A DNA stretch of 64,000 bases from Chlamydoabsidia padenii (lineage: Eukaryota; Mucoromycota; Mucoromycetes; Mucorales; Cunninghamellaceae). The stretch is from NCBI GenBank assembly GCA_025330725.1, contig JAIWND010000011.1, positions 124,001 to 188,000 of the forward strand, given 5' to 3'. Positions 58,925-64,000 of this stretch are shown here, one piece after another. The translations under genes were made by a program, and so were the position numbers. Positions within the stretch are counted from its first letter, which is position 1, and the number at the start of each line of letters is the position of its first letter. The notes beneath the pieces are model-generated. The model was not told the DNA's origin. It was given only the letters and a program-made list of their open reading frames with translations, and made no database searches.

Positions 58925-59595
58925 TTTAGTAATTAGTATTGTACTCTCCTGATCTTACAATAAAAAACCATCATTCTGTTGTTTGATTCAATAAAATATG
59001 ATTGTCTTGGTCATAAATAATGATGGAATGACCTTGATCGCATTATACTTCTGACCTTGAAGTAAGCCCAGGGCAGGTTCCACATTGGGTGTAGTTGCTT
59101 GATCTCGGGCGGGGTTTTCGCCAATCGGGGTTGACATGTCGTGAAATTCATGCAGACAGCGGAAATAGATGTCGCCCTATTGAGTGCTTCAATGTCGCTT
59201 TACTTGTCGCTCCATTTGGCGTCATATCGCTGTGGTATAAACGCAAGTCAGACACAATGAAAAACATGAATAGTTCTATTTCTTTTGTGTGACATGTAGA
59301 AAAAATCTCTGTGGACAGGATGGACAAGATGAGCGGACAAAATGGTAGTATTTGATAATCCAAAGAGGTGAGGTTAGTTTCCTTTTTTATCTGTGGCATT
59401 AATATGACATGGAGAGAATCTATCATTTTATAAAACGTGATAAAAGTAGCAACATGTTAATGATCGGGGAAGCATCCAACACAAGTAAATGGGACAGTAA
59501 ATGTAGATCATAGACAAATGTCTTTATTTAATTGGTTGGTAATAAATCAAGTGTGATAAACTAAACTATTTCTATTCATACAAGATACACTCCAT
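58925..59595. other. Spacer between convergent eL27 and MMSDH genes
   Basis: AATAAA-like signals near 58960 and 58990 fit eL27 3' processing. Open frames at 59095-59426 look random. No gene seen. Confidence 0.5.
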
Positions 59596-61574
59596 TTATC
59601 GAATGGTAGGCATAGAGACCGAGGCACGACTGTGGGAGGCATCGGTTCCTTTCCATAGCGAGGTGACAGTCTTGGGCTTGGTGTAAAAGTCAAGACCGCT
59701 CTTGCCGTAAAAGTTCATATCGCCAAGAATAGATCCACGGCTTCCGGTGAAACTAAAGCTAGGTACGGGGACAGGGATCTACAAAAAAAAAAGGTGAGTT
59801 TTCATGCCCACAAATACAAATTTCTTCTTTTACTTACAGGCACGTTAATACCCACTTGGCCTACATCGATTTCATGTTCAAATTTGCGAGCAGAGGCACC
59901 AGAGTTGGTGAAAATAGCAGTACCATTGCCATAAGGATTCTTGTTGATCAATTCGATGGCTTCATCTAATGTATCAGCAGTCAAACATACCAAGACAGGG
60001 CCAAAGATTTCTTCGCGATAACAATCCATACTGGGATCTACATTAATAATAGTGGGACCTACAAACAGAATATAGTTTAGTATCCACTGTTTTTTTGTTT
60101 TTTTTATTAGACTTACCAACAAAGTTACCCTTTTCGTAGCCCTTGACAACCACATCCCGACCATCCAATAACAACTCAGCACCTTGATCCACATCCTTTT
60201 GCACCAGACGATTGATACGTTCCTTGGATTGGACCGAAATAACGGGACCCACATCAGTGTCAGGATCCATACCATAACCCACCTTGAGTTGTTGAGCCCG
60301 TTCGACCAATTCAGGCAACCATTCCTTGGCTTCACCCACCAACACAAGAGTACTGAGCGCCATACATCGTTGACCAGCCGCACCAAAAGCCGCACCAACC
60401 ACGGCGTTCAAAGTAGCTTGTTTATTAGCATCAGGAAGAATCACGGCATGATTCTTGGCCCCCAAGTTGGCTTGCACACGTTTTCCATTCGCATTGCCTC
60501 GAGTATAGATATGTTTACCAGCCACATCAGAACCCACGAATGAGATGGCCTTGATACGAGGTTCGTCACAGATATAGTTGACACAATCCACCGATCCATG
60601 GATGATGTTCAAAACACCTTTGGGTACACCTGCTTCGGCAGCTAATTCGGCAAGCATCATCAACGCACCCGGATCCTTTTCTGAAGGTTTCATGACGATC
60701 GAATTACCAGTAGCAATGGCAAGTGGGAACATCCATAAAGGAATCATGGCAGGAAAGTTGAAGGGGCAAATACCAGCAACCACACCCAAAGGTTCACGAT
60801 AGTTATCTAAAAAAAAAAAATGCATCAATTCAAGTTTCCATATCTAGCTTAATAGCGGTTGTGTCATATCATAAAACTCCGCTAACCCACCCCATCCTTT
60901 TTTCAGTAATACTTACAAGTTTCCATATCTTTAGCCACAGTAAGATGATTACCCATCAACATAGTAGTCAAAGCACAAGCTTGTTCCACCACTTGAAGAC
61001 CACGGAAGACATCCCCTTTAGCATCCACAAAAGTCTTGCCTTGTTCTTGTACAATATTTTCAGCAATACGGTCTTGGTGTTGACGAATCAAGTATTGCAA
61101 GTCCATCATGACGCGTTGTCGTTGGATGACAGTAGATTTGGACCATTCCTTGGCAGCGATTTCGGCACTATCAGTAGCAGCAATCAATTCTTCATTTGTA
61201 GATTCAGGGACTAGAGAGATGATTTCTTGAGTAGCCTATTCAATATATCACACGTTAGTCAGTAGTTGTCAAAAAAAAAAATGAAGAAGCATCTTGTACA
61301 AAATACTTACAGGATTACGAAGTTCAATCCACTTTGTTGTTTTGGAGTCAAGGAATTCACCATCAATGTAATTCTTGACTTTAACTGGACCCCCTGATTG
61401 ATAAGCTACTTGTTGCAAGATGGGGTAGTTGATGGAGAAGGCTTTTCGTGTGGTGGTTTTGGCACTAGAAGAAGAAGAAGAAGAAGAAGAAAAGTTAGAA
61501 AGTCATTTATTTGGAAGAGCCTGGTAGTTCACTTACCCTAACAAGGAGGCAGACTTTAAGACAGAAGACAGCAT
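59596..61574 (-). CDS. ALDH6A1: Methylmalonate-semialdehyde dehydrogenase (ALDH6, mitochondrial)
   Basis: Six minus-strand exons: 61574-61537, 61464-61311, 61235-60917, 60806-60117, 60058-59838 and 59778-59596, giving 534 aa. The N-terminus ([13 protein letters not shown] then KTTTRKAFS) is Ser/Arg-rich and looks like a mitochondrial presequence. ALDH markers in order are [48 protein letters not shown] with the catalytic Cys, EEIFGPVL, and the ALDH6-specific [19 protein letters not shown]. The enzyme converts (methyl)malonate semialdehyde to acetyl- or propionyl-CoA in valine and pyrimidine catabolism. Confidence 0.95.
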
Positions 61575-63275
61575 TACAATGTATATATATATTTATATAA
61601 GGAGAGGGAGTAAGAAAGAGAGAAAAGAAAATCCAGGCGGACGTTCTTTTTATTTATACCCGACCAGGAACCGTGCGAAAATTTTGCATATTTTCAAACA
61701 GAGGTGGGTGTAGGTAAAAAAGTTTAGGAGGAGGGGGGAATAAAATAAAGTTTATGGTGCATTATGATTGGTCAATTTAAAAAGAGGGGTAGAATAGGCG
61801 TTTATTATATAATATGCGAGTATAATACATTGTAATTGCTAAAACTAGGGAATCCATTGTTAGGTCTTTAACTTAATATTGTGTTGCTTGGTTCAGCAGG
61901 ATCTTGAAGTTTTACGAGACCGAGGAATTTCCGTCCTACATCTGGGTTTGTAATCTATGGTAACTGTTTGCCCCATATTAGAACGTGTGAAGTTTTTCAC
62001 ACATCCCTTATACTGCATATCTTTTTCTTCTATCTTTCTTACCTTTCAACCTTGGCATCACACTATTCCTATCTCAATGTCCATACTGTTTTTGTGATTT
62101 GAGTTGCCTATTAAAAAAAAAAAAAAAAAAAAAGAACCAACAAGTTAGTAATGGGAAGATATCCCTTGCCTCCCCCCCCAACGCCATGTACGGAATGCAT
62201 GAATAAAGCCAACTTGATTTACCTTTTATAGACTTGTAGCAAACACCGCAAGACATTTGCGCGTATGTATATATAGCTTTATTACCTTGTTTCCTTGATC
62301 CATTTGTTGAAAGAAGACAGTCATCATTTGACAGTGATATGATGTTTTCCTATTACTAAACCCCATATAATAATAACAAGTTAATTTAGTTTTATTTCGT
62401 CCCCCCTCCAAACACAACACTATCCTATTTTCCATTACTTACTAACAACAAAAAGTTGCCTCTACACATTACATGGGAGGCTACCTTTGACCGGAGAAAG
62501 ATGAGCAGAATTCCATAATGTGATAATGAAAGTTGTGCTTGTGCTGTTTGTGTTTGTCGCAATATAGAGATCCGAGTGTCCGCGACTGATCCATCACCGG
62601 TTGTTTTCAATTCATAAGGTTGTGCATTTATTTAGGTGGAAATGAGGGGAAAAAAGGGACGGGGAAGAAAGAGCGGAATCTGAAACCGTCCAAGCAAAAA
62701 AATGTCATCATCAAAAGATAAATCAGAAGGAATAGTGTGCCTTACTGTAATGAGTGCTTCAAAATGATTGTTACACTGTTAGCTGGGAACACGAGATAGT
62801 TTGCGAAGCACATGGGAAATACAATGATTCAACAGGCAAAATCAGAGACTTTTTTTTTTTTCTTTTTCCTAGCATGTGAGGGGTGTATTGATTTAAAAAG
62901 AGTGATATTCACTAGAGTGTCATTTACAGAAATAACCTGTAATCACCCAAGGCAACGGGAAAGGTGATTATCAAGTCGTCACATTTTTGGAATAAAAGCA
63001 GCTCCTCTTTTTGTTTTCTCTCTTTTTCATTTTTTCTATCTTTTCAACTTTACTTTTTTTCTTCTTTTTTCTTTTTTTTTTTCTTTTTTTTTTTTTTTTG
63101 GAATTCTCGCCTTCTGTCATTATAATTGCCAACTTTTTCTTCTCTCTCTCTTTTTTACTTACCAATTTTAGTTTATAATACATCTTTACAACAGTATCCG
63201 TATTGGTACCTAGTTTCACACTTCCCCTTCTCTTCCTCCCCTTCTTCTTTTTCTTCTCTCCCTCTTCAATAGATA
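61575..63275. other. 1.7-kb intergenic region upstream of MMSDH and RAS
   Basis: Divergent promoter space. A long CT/T-rich tract (62998-63270) precedes the RAS start and would be the RAS leader or core promoter. Poly-T (62111-62133 as A run) and GA-rich stretches are present. No tRNA, repeat or coding feature recognised. Confidence 0.5.
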
Positions 63276-64000
63276 ATGATGCTATACAAAATAGTTGTAC
63301 TTGGCGACGGTGGTGTGGGAAAGGTAACTAGCATTTATATTCCAAACCACTTTTATAGTAGAATACTAATCCTCATACACCCCCGCTTTTTTTTATTTAT
63401 TTATGATTAGACGGCCTTGACGATCCAGCTCTGTTTAAATCACTTTGTGGGTAAGAGACTTGAAAACAAGTAAAAGTCCCTCATGTAACCATTCTTCTTC
63501 TTTTTCATGATAGAGGTAACGACTATACACACATTAACGAAACGAACCCATCTCATCTTTGACCATCCTTACATAGACCTACGATCCTACCATTGAAGAT
63601 TCCTATCGAAAACAAGTCGTCATTGACGATCAGCCCTGTGTACTGGAAGTACTAGATACAGCTGGGCAAGGTAAGACTCTCTCTCTCTCTCTTTTCTGAG
63701 GTCGACTACTAACCTTTTTTTTTCTTTGTTGTCTAGAGGAATATACAGCGTTACGAGACCAATGGATTCGAGACGGTGAAGGCTTCTTACTGGTCTACTC
63801 CATTTCTGCCCGCTCCACGTTTGAACGAGTGGAACGATTTCGGGATCAAATCTTCCGGGTCAAAGATATCGATACGGTACCTATTATTTTGGTGGGCAAC
63901 AAGTGCGACAAGATCACCGAACGTGAAGTGTCTCGGGAAGAAGGATATCAAATGGCTAAACATTTACGGTGCGAATTCATCGAAACGTCGGCGAAAACCT
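63276..64000 (+). CDS. RAS-family small GTPase (cut by the right window edge)
   Basis: Exons 63276-63323, 63411-63450, 63514-63515 (2-nt micro-exon), 63577-63670 and 63737-64000+. Motifs: G1 GDGGVGKT, switch [11 protein letters not shown]3 DTAGQEEY, G4 NKCD and G5 ETSAKT. It resembles fungal RasB-type proteins ([20 protein letters not shown]). Such GTPases act upstream of cAMP and MAPK signalling in polarity and morphogenesis. Phase analysis shows that exon 2 ends with one base (G) and the exon at 63577 starts on a codon boundary. The missing two bases are supplied by AG at 63514-63515, flanked by a good acceptor (CATGATAG) and a donor (GTAACG). The C-terminal CAAX region is outside the window. 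Two ATGs (63276, 63279) are possible starts. Confidence 0.93.

Noticed and set aside
63427..63576. Reading the RAS intron through (AG GTA ACG ...) or extending exon 2 to a later donor at 63471
   Set aside because: Both give sequence unrelated to RAS, a wrong phase or a stop before switch I.

Overview
This is an intron-rich fungal nuclear window, most likely from Mucoromycota and probably Mucorales. The pointers are many short introns (about 50-160 nt) in most genes, homopolymer-rich spacers, a tandem pair of rhizopuspepsin-like aspartic proteases, a FAR1-type transcription factor, a U11/U12-65K minor-spliceosome protein, and Ty3/Gypsy and IS630/Tc1-type transposon remains. The family placement is inference. 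Exons were modelled by hand from splice sites, reading phase and remembered family consensus. Every complete multi-exon model given here sums to a multiple of three.

Layout. 1-5622: the 5' part of a SEC1/Munc18 gene (minus strand, cut by the left edge), divergent from an exportin-T gene. 5623-9000: an element graveyard with a transposase relic, a frameshifted PD-(D/E)XK-like pseudogene and three copies of a ~165-bp repeat. 9000-15529: a hypothetical protein, a FAR1-domain regulator, an F-box protein, a NAT9-like acetyltransferase and a short U11/U12-65K protein. 15699-23000: a 16-exon HEATR5/Laa1 gene of 2112 codons. 23123-29595: a small membrane protein, a repeat-rich 2.7-kb gap, then two tandem secreted aspartic proteases. 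29920-38628: short-form RNase Z (intronless), alpha-COP, and a conserved protein of unknown function. 39937-41612: LSM14/Scd6. 42208-46634: a Ty3/Gypsy element with identical LTRs, inserted just upstream of a tRNA-Thr(AGU). 47816-64000: SURF4/Erv29, peroxisomal multifunctional enzyme Fox2, a possible 39-aa gene, DIS3L2-like exoribonuclease, ribosomal protein eL27, methylmalonate-semialdehyde dehydrogenase, and a RAS gene cut by the right edge.

Functional themes. There is no operon-like organisation. Several genes belong to the early secretory and trafficking machinery (SEC1, HEATR5/Laa1, alpha-COP, SURF4/Erv29). Others belong to RNA metabolism (exportin-T, RNase Z, U11/U12-65K, LSM14/Scd6, DIS3L2) and to fatty-acid or branched-chain amino-acid catabolism (Fox2, MMSDH).

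Most striking observations: (1) two micro-exons, 7 nt in SEC1 and only 2 nt in RAS, each required to keep the reading frame and a conserved motif; (2) five GC-AG introns among about 106 modelled introns; (3) a very young Ty3-like element that keeps gag, protease and integrase but has lost reverse transcriptase/RNase H; (4) a recurrent 13-bp motif, GGCGGGATTTGAA, in five exact copies; (5) a U11/U12-65K protein that ends before the expected C-terminal RNA-binding domain.
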